DNA from: Solirubrobacterales bacterium
GTDB taxonomy: Bacteria > Actinomycetota > Thermoleophilia > Solirubrobacterales > Solirubrobacteraceae
Direction of reading: 5' to 3'
Length of the DNA stretch: 7,331 bases
Assembly (NCBI GenBank): GCA_009781575.1
Contig: WQXW01000084.1
Span: forward strand, 1-7,331
Shown here: positions 1-5,313 of the stretch, one piece after another
Numbering within the stretch: position 1 is the first letter of the stretch
How the letters are laid out: each line of letters begins with the position of its first letter
The notes under the pieces: model-generated
Told to the model about the DNA's origin: nothing
The model's input: the letters and a program-made list of their open reading frames with translations, nothing else
Databases searched by the model: none
Translations under genes and position numbers: made by a program

Positions 1-1441
1 ACGCCTCCCAGCGGGGCCCGAGGATCTCGGAGTCGCGCTGGCACAGCGGCTGCTCGTGGGCCGCACACGCGAGGTGGGCCAGGTGGATTGGGAGGCTCTC
101 GTGGTCGAGGATCGCGGCCTCCACGGCGCGCTCGAGGAACTCGTCGGGGTGGCGGCAGAAGAACTGATCGAGCGCGTCGTCGCCGGCGAGGAACACCGCC
201 AGCCCGCGGCCGCGCCGCCCGGCGCGGCCCCACATCTGGCGCAGCGAGGCGATCGTGCCGGGGAAGGTCACCACCACCGCGGCGTCGAGCTCGCCCACGT
301 CGATGCCCAGCTCGAGCGCGTCGGTGGTGATCACCGCGCGCAGCTCCCCCCGGGTGAGCTTGGCCTCCAGCGCGCGTCGCTGCTCGGCGGTGTAGCCGGC
401 GCGGTAGGGCGCGATCAGCTCGGCCAGCTCCGGCGCGGCGCCGACGCGCAGCTCGTCGGCCACCAGGCGGCTCAGCAGCTCGACGCCCTTGCGCGACTTC
501 ATGAAGCAGATCGCGCGCGCGCCGCCCCGCACCAGCTCGGCCAGCAGCTCGGCGGCCTCGCCCAGCGCGGAGCGGCGCCGGCCGAGCGCCTCGTCGGTGA
601 GCGGCGGGTTCCACAGCGCGATCTGGCGGGCCGGCGCGGGCGAGCCGTCGTCGTCGATCACCCGCACCTCCTCCAGACCGGTGAGCCGTTCGGCCAGCTC
701 CCCCGGGTTGGCGATCGTGGCGGAGGCCAACAGAAAGCGGGGCTCGGTGCCGTAGGCGCCCGCCACGCGGCGCAGCCGCCGCAGCGCGTTGGCGACGTGC
801 GAGCCGAACACCCCGCGGTAGACGTGCGCCTCGTCGATCACCACCACCGCCAGGTTGGCGAACAGCTCGCGCCACCCGGGATGGTTGGGCAGGATCCCCA
901 GGTGGAGCATGTCGGGGTTGGTGAGCACCACGTTGGCGCGGCGCCGGATTCCCGCGCGCGCCTGCTTGGGCGTGTCGCCGTCGTAGATCGCCGGCCGCAC
1001 CACCGGCAGCTGCAGCGCGCTCAGCGCGCGCACCTGGTCCTGCGCGAGCGCCTTGGTGGGGTACAGGTACAGCGCCCGCGCGCGCGGGTCGCGGCAGAGC
1101 ACCTCCAGCGTGGGCAGGTTGAAGCAGAGCGACTTGCCCGACGCGGTGCCGGTGGTCACGATCGTGGGCCCCTCCCACGCGGCCTCCAGCGCGAGGAGCT
1201 GATGGGAGTAGAGCCGCTCGATCCCCCCCCGCGCGAGCGCGGCGCGCAGCTGCGGATGGAGCTCCCCCGGCAGGTCCACCAGCCGCGCGCGCCCGGGCCC
1301 CTCGCGCGCCTCGCGCACCAGCTGCCCGTCGCGGCGCCCCCGCTCGATCGTTCCGCGCCAGAGGTCGCGCTCGATCGATCGGCCCGGGGGTTCGCGTTCG
1401 ATCGATCCGTTCGTGGGGTCGCGCCGCGCGTTGCGTGCCAT
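1..1441 (-). CDS. DEAD/DEAH-box helicase, MrfA/YprA-like (DUF1998-type), 3' end outside window
   Basis: ATP-dependent superfamily 2 nucleic-acid helicase. The visible 480 residues hold both RecA-like domains. Motif I is TGTASGKS (residues 97-104), preceded by a Q-motif-like LYSHQ (77-81). Motif Ia lies in YPTKALAQDQ (127-136), with TNPDMLH at 174-180. Motif II is DEAH (203-206) followed by VYRGVFGSH, motif III is SAT (240-242), and domain 2 carries TTDALELGID (372-381) and QMWGRAGRRGRG (402-413). The run VIDEAHVYRGVFGSHVANAL and the LYSHQ...TGTASGKSLCFNLP arrangement are typical of the family of Bacillus MrfA (YprA), a cytosolic DNA-repair helicase. Members are usually about 750-800 aa with a C-terminal DUF1998 Zn-binding domain, so roughly the last third should lie to the left. 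ATG at 1441-1439 was chosen because the frame is open from there. No Shine-Dalgarno sequence precedes it, but a TACTAT hexamer sits 8 nt upstream, which fits a leaderless or near-leaderless mRNA. Residues 13-34 hold three SIER/TIER repeats. Helicase call is very sure; subfamily fairly sure. Confidence 0.94.
   Translation of the reverse strand, partial: MARNARRDPTNGSIEREPPGRSIERDLWRGTIERGRRDGQLVREAREGPGRARLVDLPGELHPQLRAALARGGIERLYSHQLLALEAAWEGPTIVTTGTASGKSLCFNLPTLEVLCRDPRARALYLYPTKALAQDQVRALSALQLPVVRPAIYDGDTPKQARAGIRRRANVVLTNPDMLHLGILPNHPGWRELFANLAVVVIDEAHVYRGVFGSHVANALRRLRRVAGAYGTEPRFLLASATIANPGELAERLTGLEEVRVIDDDGSPAPARQIALWNPPLTDEALGRRRSALGEAAELLAELVRGGARAICFMKSRKGVELLSRLVADELRVGAAPELAELIAPYRAGYTAEQRRALEAKLTRGELRAVITTDALELGIDVGELDAAVVVTFPGTIASLRQMWGRAGRRGRGLAVFLAGDDALDQFFCRHPDEFLERAVEAAILDHESLPIHLAHLACAAHEQPLCQRDSEILGPRWEA
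1345..1425 (-). repeat. Three imperfect 27-bp tandem repeats in helicase N-terminus
   Basis: Three units start at 1345, 1372 and 1399, each beginning CGATCG on the plus strand and spaced exactly 27 bp; the remainder of each unit is degenerate (for example ...TCGCG near the end of each). On the minus strand they encode nine-residue units containing SIER, SIER and TIER at the start of the helicase, ahead of its conserved domain. The period is a multiple of three, so copy number can vary without shifting the frame. Confidence 0.7.
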
Positions 1442-1448
1442 GGGTTGC

Positions 1449-1455
1449 GATAGTA
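1449..1455. promoter_or_regulatory. Putative shared -10 element for divergent helicase and gpgS
   Basis: GATAGTA is an AT-rich island in very GC-rich DNA. Read on the plus strand it gives GATAGT (1449-1454), four of six matches to TATAAT, followed by six bases and then GTG at 1461. Read on the minus strand it gives TACTAT (1455-1450), followed by eight bases and then the helicase ATG at 1441. Both spacings put the expected transcription start at or within about two bases of a start codon, so both mRNAs could be leaderless or nearly so. No convincing -35 hexamer is visible on either side. This is an inference from sequence only. Confidence 0.35.
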
Positions 1456-1460
1456 GGGCC

Positions 1461-2534
1461 GTGTCGAGTGTCGCCGTGGCGGAGCGCTGGGAGAGAGCGC
1501 GCACCTTCCATCATTCGCGTTACCCGCCGGCGCGGATCGCGCAGGAGCGGCGTGCGAGCGTGTCGGTCTGCCTGCCCACGAGGGAATGTGGGGCGACGAT
1601 CGCGCCGATCGTGTCCACGCTGGCCGAGCTGCGGCGCGCGGGCGCGATCGACGAGATCGTGGTGGTCGACGCGGCCTCGGCGGACGGCACCGCCGAGCGG
1701 GCGCGTGGCGCGGGCGCCACCGTGCACCAGGAGGCCGAGCTGGCGGTGGGGGCACGAGCCATCGAGGGCACGGGAGCCATCGAGGGCGCGGGAGCGAACG
1801 AGGGCACGGGAGCGAACGAGGGCACGGGAGCGGTGCTGGGCAAGGGCGATGCGATGTGGCGCGCGCTCACCGTGCTGAGCGGCGAGCTGGTGCTCTATCT
1901 CGACGCCGACGTGGAGCGCTTCCCCGCGCACTACGTCAGCGGCCTGCTGGGCCCGCTGGTGTGCGAGGAGGGGGTGGAGTTCGTGAAGGCCTTCTACCGG
2001 CGCCCCTTCGAGCACGGGGGTGTGTCGCTGCCGGAGGGCGGCGGGCGCGTGAACCACCTGGTGGCGCGCCCGGCGCTGTCGCTGCTGTATCCGGAGCTCG
2101 CGCGCGTGCGCCAGCCGCTGGCCGGCGAGATCGCCGCCAGGCGCGGGCTGCTGGAGCGCCTGCCGTTCGCCACCGGCTACGGCGTGGAGATCGCGATGCT
2201 GATCGACGTGTGGCGCACGGCGGGGCTCGAGGCGATCGCGCAGGTGGACCTCGAGGTGCACCGCAACCGCCACCAGCCGATCGCGGCGCTGTCGTCGATG
2301 GCGAGCACCGTGCTGGCCACGATCCTCGCGCGCGCGCAGGCCGAGGGCCGGCTGGAAGAGGCCGTGGCCACGCTGGCCCCGCTGGGCGGGCAGGCCGGGC
2401 AGGCCGGGCAGGCCGGGCAGGCCGGCGCGCCCGGACGGGCCGCCCCCGAGCCCGGCGGGATCGCCCCCGAGCCCGGCACGGGGCTTCCCCGCCTGGTCGA
2501 GCGCCCACCGCTGGCTTTGGCGTTGTCGCGTTGA
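1461..2534 (+). CDS. gpgS: Glucosyl-3-phosphoglycerate synthase (GT81), possibly mannosyl-3-phosphoglycerate synthase
   Basis: Cytosolic GT-A glycosyltransferase transferring a hexose from an NDP-sugar to 3-phosphoglycerate, the first step to glucosylglycerate (or mannosylglycerate). Recognised by the family pattern VSVCLPTRECGATIAPIV (about residues 35-52), IDEIVVVDAASADGTAE (63-79), GKGDAMWRAL (127-136), the metal-binding DAD (148-150), FVKAFYRRPF (174-183), QPLAGE (218-223), GYGVEIAMLID (239-249) and HRNRH (267-271), where family structures place a metal-ligand His. The GTG at 1461 (357 aa) is preferred because the conserved N-terminus AERW...RTFHHSRYPPARI starts just after it and a -10-like element lies six bases before it. 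In-frame ATGs at 1413 and 1440 overlap the helicase start, and GTG 1476 is also possible. Oddities: an 18-bp repeat expansion inserts about 30 residues rich in G, A and E just before GKGD, and the C-terminal tail after residue 308 is low complexity (QAG and APEPG repeats). Rubrobacter MpgS is a GT81 relative with dual specificity, so glucose versus mannose cannot be decided here. Confidence 0.9.
   Translation: MSSVAVAERWERARTFHHSRYPPARIAQERRASVSVCLPTRECGATIAPIVSTLAELRRAGAIDEIVVVDAASADGTAERARGAGATVHQEAELAVGARAIEGTGAIEGAGANEGTGANEGTGAVLGKGDAMWRALTVLSGELVLYLDADVERFPAHYVSGLLGPLVCEEGVEFVKAFYRRPFEHGGVSLPEGGGRVNHLVARPALSLLYPELARVRQPLAGEIAARRGLLERLPFATGYGVEIAMLIDVWRTAGLEAIAQVDLEVHRNRHQPIAALSSMASTVLATILARAQAEGRLEEAVATLAPLGGQAGQAGQAGQAGAPGRAAPEPGGIAPEPGTGLPRLVERPPLALALSR
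1756..1845 (+). repeat. 18-bp tandem repeats inside gpgS, before the GKGD motif
   Basis: Four clear units start at 1756, 1774, 1792 and 1810. The first is GAGCCATCGAGGGCACGG; units 3 and 4 are identical to each other. A degenerate fifth unit at 1828-1845 (GAGC, then GGGCA and GG at matching places) runs into the codons for the conserved GKG. They encode six-residue units such as GAIEGT and GANEGT. The period keeps the frame. The degenerate last unit suggests the array grew by duplication of sequence that already belonged to the gene. Confidence 0.9.
2391..2477 (+). repeat. 9-bp and 21-bp tandem repeats in the gpgS C-terminal tail
   Basis: Four 9-bp units (CAGGCCGGG, the last ending GGC) fill 2391-2426 and encode QAG repeated four times. 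A second pair, CGCCCCCGAGCCCGGC at 2441-2456 and 2462-2477, has a 21-bp period and encodes APEPG twice. Both keep the reading frame and lie beyond the conserved GT81 core, so the tail is probably a flexible extension. Confidence 0.85.
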
Positions 2535-2550
2535 GCACACACACGGCCGG

Positions 2551-3360
2551 ATGAGCGCGCGCTGCCTCTACCTCGACCTGGACGGCACGCTCCTGGGGCG
2601 GGGCGGCTCGCTGTTGCACGACGGCGAGGGCGGGGTGGCGCTGGAGGGAGTGCGCGCGATCCAGGCGTGCCTGCGCGCGGACGTGGAGGTGGTGCTGATG
2701 TCGGGCCGCCGCCGCGCGCAGGTGGCCGAGGACGCGCGGCTGCTGGGGCAGCGCGCATTCATCTTCGAGTGCGCGTGCGCGGTGATCGAGGATGATCAGC
2801 TGTGGGTGACCGGCGAGATGCGCCCGGGCGAGAGCAGCATTTACGAGCAGATCGAGCGCTCCGGCGCGCCGGCGCTGCTGCTGGAGCGGTACGCGGGAAG
2901 GCTCGAGCACCACGACCCATGGCACCGGGGCCGCGAGGTGTCACACCTCTTCCGCGGGCTGCTGGACACCGCCGAGGCCGACCGGCTGCTCGAGGCGCAC
3001 GGCCACCACCTGCGCATGATCGACAACGGCGCGGTCAGTCACGCCTCGCCCGCGCTGGCGGCGCTGCCGTACGTGCGTGGCTACCACCTGGTGCCGGCCG
3101 CCGCGTCCAAGGCGCGCGCGGTCGCGGCCCATCGCCGCGCGCGGGGCTACGCGCGCGGGGACACCTTCGCGGTGGGCGACTCCCGCGAGGACCTGGGGTG
3201 CGCCGAGCACGTGGACACCTTCTGGCTGGTGGCCAACGCGCCGGCGCAGGATCCCGAGATCGAGTCGCGGCTGGCCGCCCACGCCAACGTGCGGCTCTGC
3301 GAGTCGGGATTCGGCCGGGGCGTGTACGAGGCCGTGGTCAGCACGCTCGTGGGTGGCTGA
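2551..3360 (+). CDS. HAD-IIB phosphatase, likely glucosyl/mannosyl-3-phosphoglycerate phosphatase
   Basis: Mg-dependent cytosolic phosphatase of the HAD superfamily, 269 aa. Motif I is DLDGT (residues 9-13; nucleophile D9, general acid/base D11), motif II is the Ser of VLMSGR (S51), motif III is the Lys in PAAASKARAV (K187), and motif IV is VGDSREDLG (208-216, with D210 and D214 as Mg ligands). The cap between motifs II and III (about residues 85-180) fits type IIB, the class of MpgP and Cof phosphatases. Placement 16 bp after gpgS in the same direction strongly suggests it dephosphorylates the synthase product to free glucosylglycerate or mannosylglycerate. Mycobacteria use an unrelated histidine-phosphatase GpgP for this step, so this would be the HAD version of the pathway. 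ATG 2551 sits right before the conserved CLYLDLDGTLL; no strong Shine-Dalgarno is seen, and translation may be coupled to gpgS. The TGA stop is part of a downstream tandem repeat. HAD class is very sure; substrate is inferred from context. Confidence 0.9.
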   Translation: MSARCLYLDLDGTLLGRGGSLLHDGEGGVALEGVRAIQACLRADVEVVLMSGRRRAQVAEDARLLGQRAFIFECACAVIEDDQLWVTGEMRPGESSIYEQIERSGAPALLLERYAGRLEHHDPWHRGREVSHLFRGLLDTAEADRLLEAHGHHLRMIDNGAVSHASPALAALPYVRGYHLVPAAASKARAVAAHRRARGYARGDTFAVGDSREDLGCAEHVDTFWLVANAPAQDPEIESRLAAHANVRLCESGFGRGVYEAVVSTLVGG

Positions 3361-3481
3361 CCGCGCCCGTGCCGGCGGCGGCTGACCGCGCCCGTGCCGG
3401 CGGCGGCTGACCGCGCCCGCGCCGGCGGCGGCTCACCGCGCCCGTGCCGGCGGTGGCTGACCGCGCCCGTGCCGGCGGCGC
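3357..3481 (+). repeat. Five 25-bp tandem repeats starting on the phosphatase stop codon
   Basis: Units begin at 3357, 3382, 3407, 3432 and 3457, each starting CTGACCGCGCCCG (CTCA in unit 4) and ending GGCGG or GGTGG; the last base of unit 5 differs. The first TGA is the stop of the upstream gene. The period is not a multiple of three and the units are contiguous without spacers, so this is neither coding nor CRISPR. At each junction GCGG or GTGG, loop CTGA or CTCA, and CCGC can form a 4-bp hairpin, and the differences between units fall in the loop or become a G-U pair. The array lies in the 3' UTR of the operon, ahead of the terminator. Confidence 0.92.
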
Positions 3482-3491
3482 CGGTCGTCGA

Positions 3492-3512
3492 GCAGCGTCC
3501 GTTGCGTTTTTT
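3492..3512 (+). terminator. Possible weak first terminator (short hairpin plus T6)
   Basis: GCAGC (3492-3496), loop GTCC and GTTGC (3501-3505) can form a 5-bp stem with one G-U pair, followed by one G and then six T at 3507-3512. The stem is short, so this is a minor or partial terminator at best, placed just ahead of a much stronger one. Confidence 0.3.
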
Positions 3513-3517
3513 GTTTT

Positions 3518-3552
3518 GAGGATTGGTTCCGCGCGGAACGAATCCTCTTTTT
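3518..3552 (+). terminator. Strong intrinsic terminator of the gpgS-phosphatase operon
   Basis: Arms GAGGATTGGTTCC (3518-3530) and GGAACGAATCCTC (3535-3547) pair over 12 of 13 positions, with a single G-G mismatch (3525/3540) and a GCGC tetraloop. Five T follow directly at 3548-3552. On the plus strand this is a textbook intrinsic terminator and ends the gpgS-phosphatase transcript. On the minus strand the hairpin would be followed by an A-rich run, so it is not expected to terminate the convergent operon in the same way. Confidence 0.88.
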
Positions 3553-3617
3553 GAATCCCCCAACGGCGCCTCAGACAGGTGTGTTCGAGGCCGCGGGCCG
3601 GCGCGATCACGAGTGGG
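3553..3617. other. Short intergenic stretch with nothing recognised
   Basis: Between the plus-strand terminator and the stop codon of the minus-strand deacetylase. No credible gene, RNA or minus-strand terminator with a T tract is seen; the only structure is a small GGCC-GCG-GGCC hairpin near 3590-3600. Confidence 0.6.
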
Positions 3618-4244
3618 TCAGGCGCCCTGGGCGAACACCTCTGCGTAGGCGCAGCGGGCGGCGAGCGCGCCGCGGTACCGCGCGATGCCCTCGGCGGCGC
3701 TCACGTAGTCGAACTGCTCGATCTGCGATACGTAGCGGCGGATCGCCTCGAGCTTGGTGTCGAACACCTCGCCGACGTCCTCCACGATCGCGTAGCCGCT
3801 GAGGGGGGTCCAGACCTCGTACCCCAACACCCGCGCGGCGCCCAGGCCGGTGCGATGCGCCGCGTTGGCGGCGAGCTCCGCGGCGGCCCTGTGATCGGGA
3901 TGCCACTCGCCCGGGTGCGGTGCGTACACGGTGCTCGGCGACACGCGCTCCCACAGCGCGGCGAGCGCGGCGAGCGCACCGGGCGCACCGTTTGGATCGC
4001 TCAGCCCCCAGTCGGGGAGGCGCATGAACTCCAGGTCGGCGATCCCGAGCACGGCCGCCGCCTCCTGTGCCTCCCGCTCGCGGATCCTCCACGCCTGCTC
4101 GGGCTCCAGCTCGCGCAGACTGCGCTCGCCCGATGTCAGGAACGCGACCTCGACCCGCTCACCCCGCGCGCAGTGCTTGGCGATCGTGCCACCGCAGCCG
4201 ATCGCCTCGTCGTCGGGATGGGGTGCGATCACGAGGACAGACAA
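3618..4244 (-). CDS. PIG-L/LmbE-family N-deacetylase
   Basis: Zn-dependent deacetylase of the GlcNAc-PI de-N-acetylase/LmbE family, which removes N-acetyl groups from GlcNAc-type sugars in small molecules or glycolipids (MshB and BshB are relatives). The protein is 208 aa, a usual length. The signature APHPDDEAIGCGGT spans residues 7-20: by analogy with MshB, H9 and D12 are metal ligands and D11 the general base. HPDH at 115-118 supplies the catalytic His (H115) and third ligand (H118). The best start is TTG at 4244-4242, giving MSVLVIAPHPDDE, which matches how the family usually begins; no ATG is available before the signature. That start overlaps the end of the GT4 gene by 16 nt, implying translational coupling. 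It is the last gene of the minus-strand operon. With two glycosyltransferases upstream, the substrate is probably an N-acetylated sugar added by one of them, but mycothiol-type or other substrates cannot be excluded. Confidence 0.92.
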   Translation of the reverse strand: MSVLVIAPHPDDEAIGCGGTIAKHCARGERVEVAFLTSGERSLRELEPEQAWRIREREAQEAAAVLGIADLEFMRLPDWGLSDPNGAPGALAALAALWERVSPSTVYAPHPGEWHPDHRAAAELAANAAHRTGLGAARVLGYEVWTPLSGYAIVEDVGEVFDTKLEAIRRYVSQIEQFDYVSAAEGIARYRGALAARCAYAEVFAQGA

Positions 4245-5311
4245 GCGGCGCCCGCCATCGCCCGGGAGTACACCTCGAGATAGTCGGCCGCCATCCGCTC
4301 GGCCCCAAAGCGCGCGCGCGCGTGCTCGGCGATCCGCCGGCGATCGAGCGCCAGGCATCGCTCCACCGCGCCCGGCAGCTCCTCGGCGCTGCTGGCCAGC
4401 GCGCCCGTGAGCCCGTCCTCGACCAGCTCCGGCGCGGCCCCCAGCGCGATCGCGGCCACCGGGGTGCCGCACGCCATCGCCTCGGCGATCACCAACCCGA
4501 ACGGCTCCGGCGCCTTCACTGGATAGAGGAGTGCGCGCGCGCCGCCCAGCAGCGCGTCGCGCGCGGGTGGATCGACGAAACCCACGTACTCGACCGTGTC
4601 GTTGTCCACGAGCGGCTCCACGTGCTGCGTGAAACAGCGATCCCGCGGCCCCGCCATCACGAGGCGCATGCCGAGCGCGCGCGCAGTGGCGATCGCCTCG
4701 AGCGGGCCCTTGCCGTCGATGAAGCGGCCCAGGTAGCACAGGTAATCCTGCGGCTGCGTGGAGAGGGTGTACCGGGAGAGATCGAGACCGTGTGGCACGA
4801 CGGTGCACGGCGCCAGCTCGGGGTGGCCGCGCCACTGCGCGTGCGACAGCGCGGTGACGAGCGCATCCGGATACAGCTCGCGCAGACGCGCCTCGTCGTC
4901 GTAGGGCAACACGTGCGTGGTGTGCACGAGCGGGCAACCCGCCAACCCCGTCAGCGGCAGCGACCAGAGATACGCGTGCATGTGCATCACATCGAAGCGC
5001 CACGATTGCTCCACCGCGCGCGTCATGTTCACCCACTCGCAGGTGTACCACTCGCCGGGAGAGCCGTTCACGGCATAGGTGCCGGGGAGCGTGGTGACCA
5101 GCTCGCCGGGCGAGCGCGAGCCGTCCGCCCCGAACACGGTCACCTCGTGGCCGAGCCGCGTGAGCTCCTGCGCGAGCAGCCACACCATGCTCTCGATGCT
5201 GCCCGGCGCGTCCGGGCCGACCGGCGCCGCCAGTGTGGCGACCTGCGCGATGCGCAGCGGCTCCACCAGGGGGGTTGGCGGCTCCATCGCCATCAGCGCG
5301 TTGGACGCCAT
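4229..5311 (-). CDS. GT4-family (GT-B) glycosyltransferase
   Basis: Retaining glycosyltransferase of the GT4 type, 360 aa, transferring a sugar from an NDP-sugar to an unidentified acceptor. The N-terminal Rossmann domain holds LRIAQVATLAAPVGPDAPGS (19-38), where the usual glycine-rich acceptor loop is replaced by a looser PDAPGSIES, then LAQELTRLGHEVTVFGA (46-62) and FDVMHMHAY (107-114; H112 matches the conserved GT4 His). The C-terminal Glycos_transf_1 domain begins at VVPHGLDLSRY (171-181) and YLCYLGRFIDGKG (190-202). Its EX7E motif is EPFGLVIAE (269-277), followed by AMACGTPVAA and GAAPELVEDGLTG. ATG 5311-5309 was chosen: it starts 2 nt after the stop of the upstream gene. In-frame ATGs at 5293 and 5287 are alternatives and would remove only six or eight non-conserved residues. 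The 3' end overlaps the deacetylase start. Family sure; donor and acceptor unknown. Confidence 0.92.
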   Translation of the reverse strand: MASNALMAMEPPTPLVEPLRIAQVATLAAPVGPDAPGSIESMVWLLAQELTRLGHEVTVFGADGSRSPGELVTTLPGTYAVNGSPGEWYTCEWVNMTRAVEQSWRFDVMHMHAYLWSLPLTGLAGCPLVHTTHVLPYDDEARLRELYPDALVTALSHAQWRGHPELAPCTVVPHGLDLSRYTLSTQPQDYLCYLGRFIDGKGPLEAIATARALGMRLVMAGPRDRCFTQHVEPLVDNDTVEYVGFVDPPARDALLGGARALLYPVKAPEPFGLVIAEAMACGTPVAAIALGAAPELVEDGLTGALASSAEELPGAVERCLALDRRRIAEHARARFGAERMAADYLEVYSRAMAGAACLSS

Positions 5312-5313
5312 CC

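Noticed and set aside
56..1453. 465-codon open frame on the plus strand opposite the helicase
   Set aside because: Composition is His/Arg/Gln/Ala-rich without domain features, and the minus strand holds a clear helicase. Long antisense frames are expected when GC at third positions is very high.
3357..3481. CRISPR array
   Set aside because: The 25-bp units are directly adjacent with no spacers and no cas genes are visible.
3518..3547. Fragment of a tRNA T-arm or an attachment site (GGTTC...GAATCC)
   Set aside because: The similarity is limited to a few bases and is fully explained by the terminator hairpin; no acceptor stem or anticodon arm is nearby and no integrase is present.
3518..3552. 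Bidirectional terminator for both convergent operons
   Set aside because: On the minus strand the hairpin is followed by an A-rich run (CAAAACAAAAAACG), not a T tract.
3147..3610. Small minus-strand frames across the 25-bp repeats
   Set aside because: They are repeat-derived Arg/Pro/Ala/Gly-rich translations running over the terminator and the phosphatase 3' end, without a ribosome binding site or recognisable domain.
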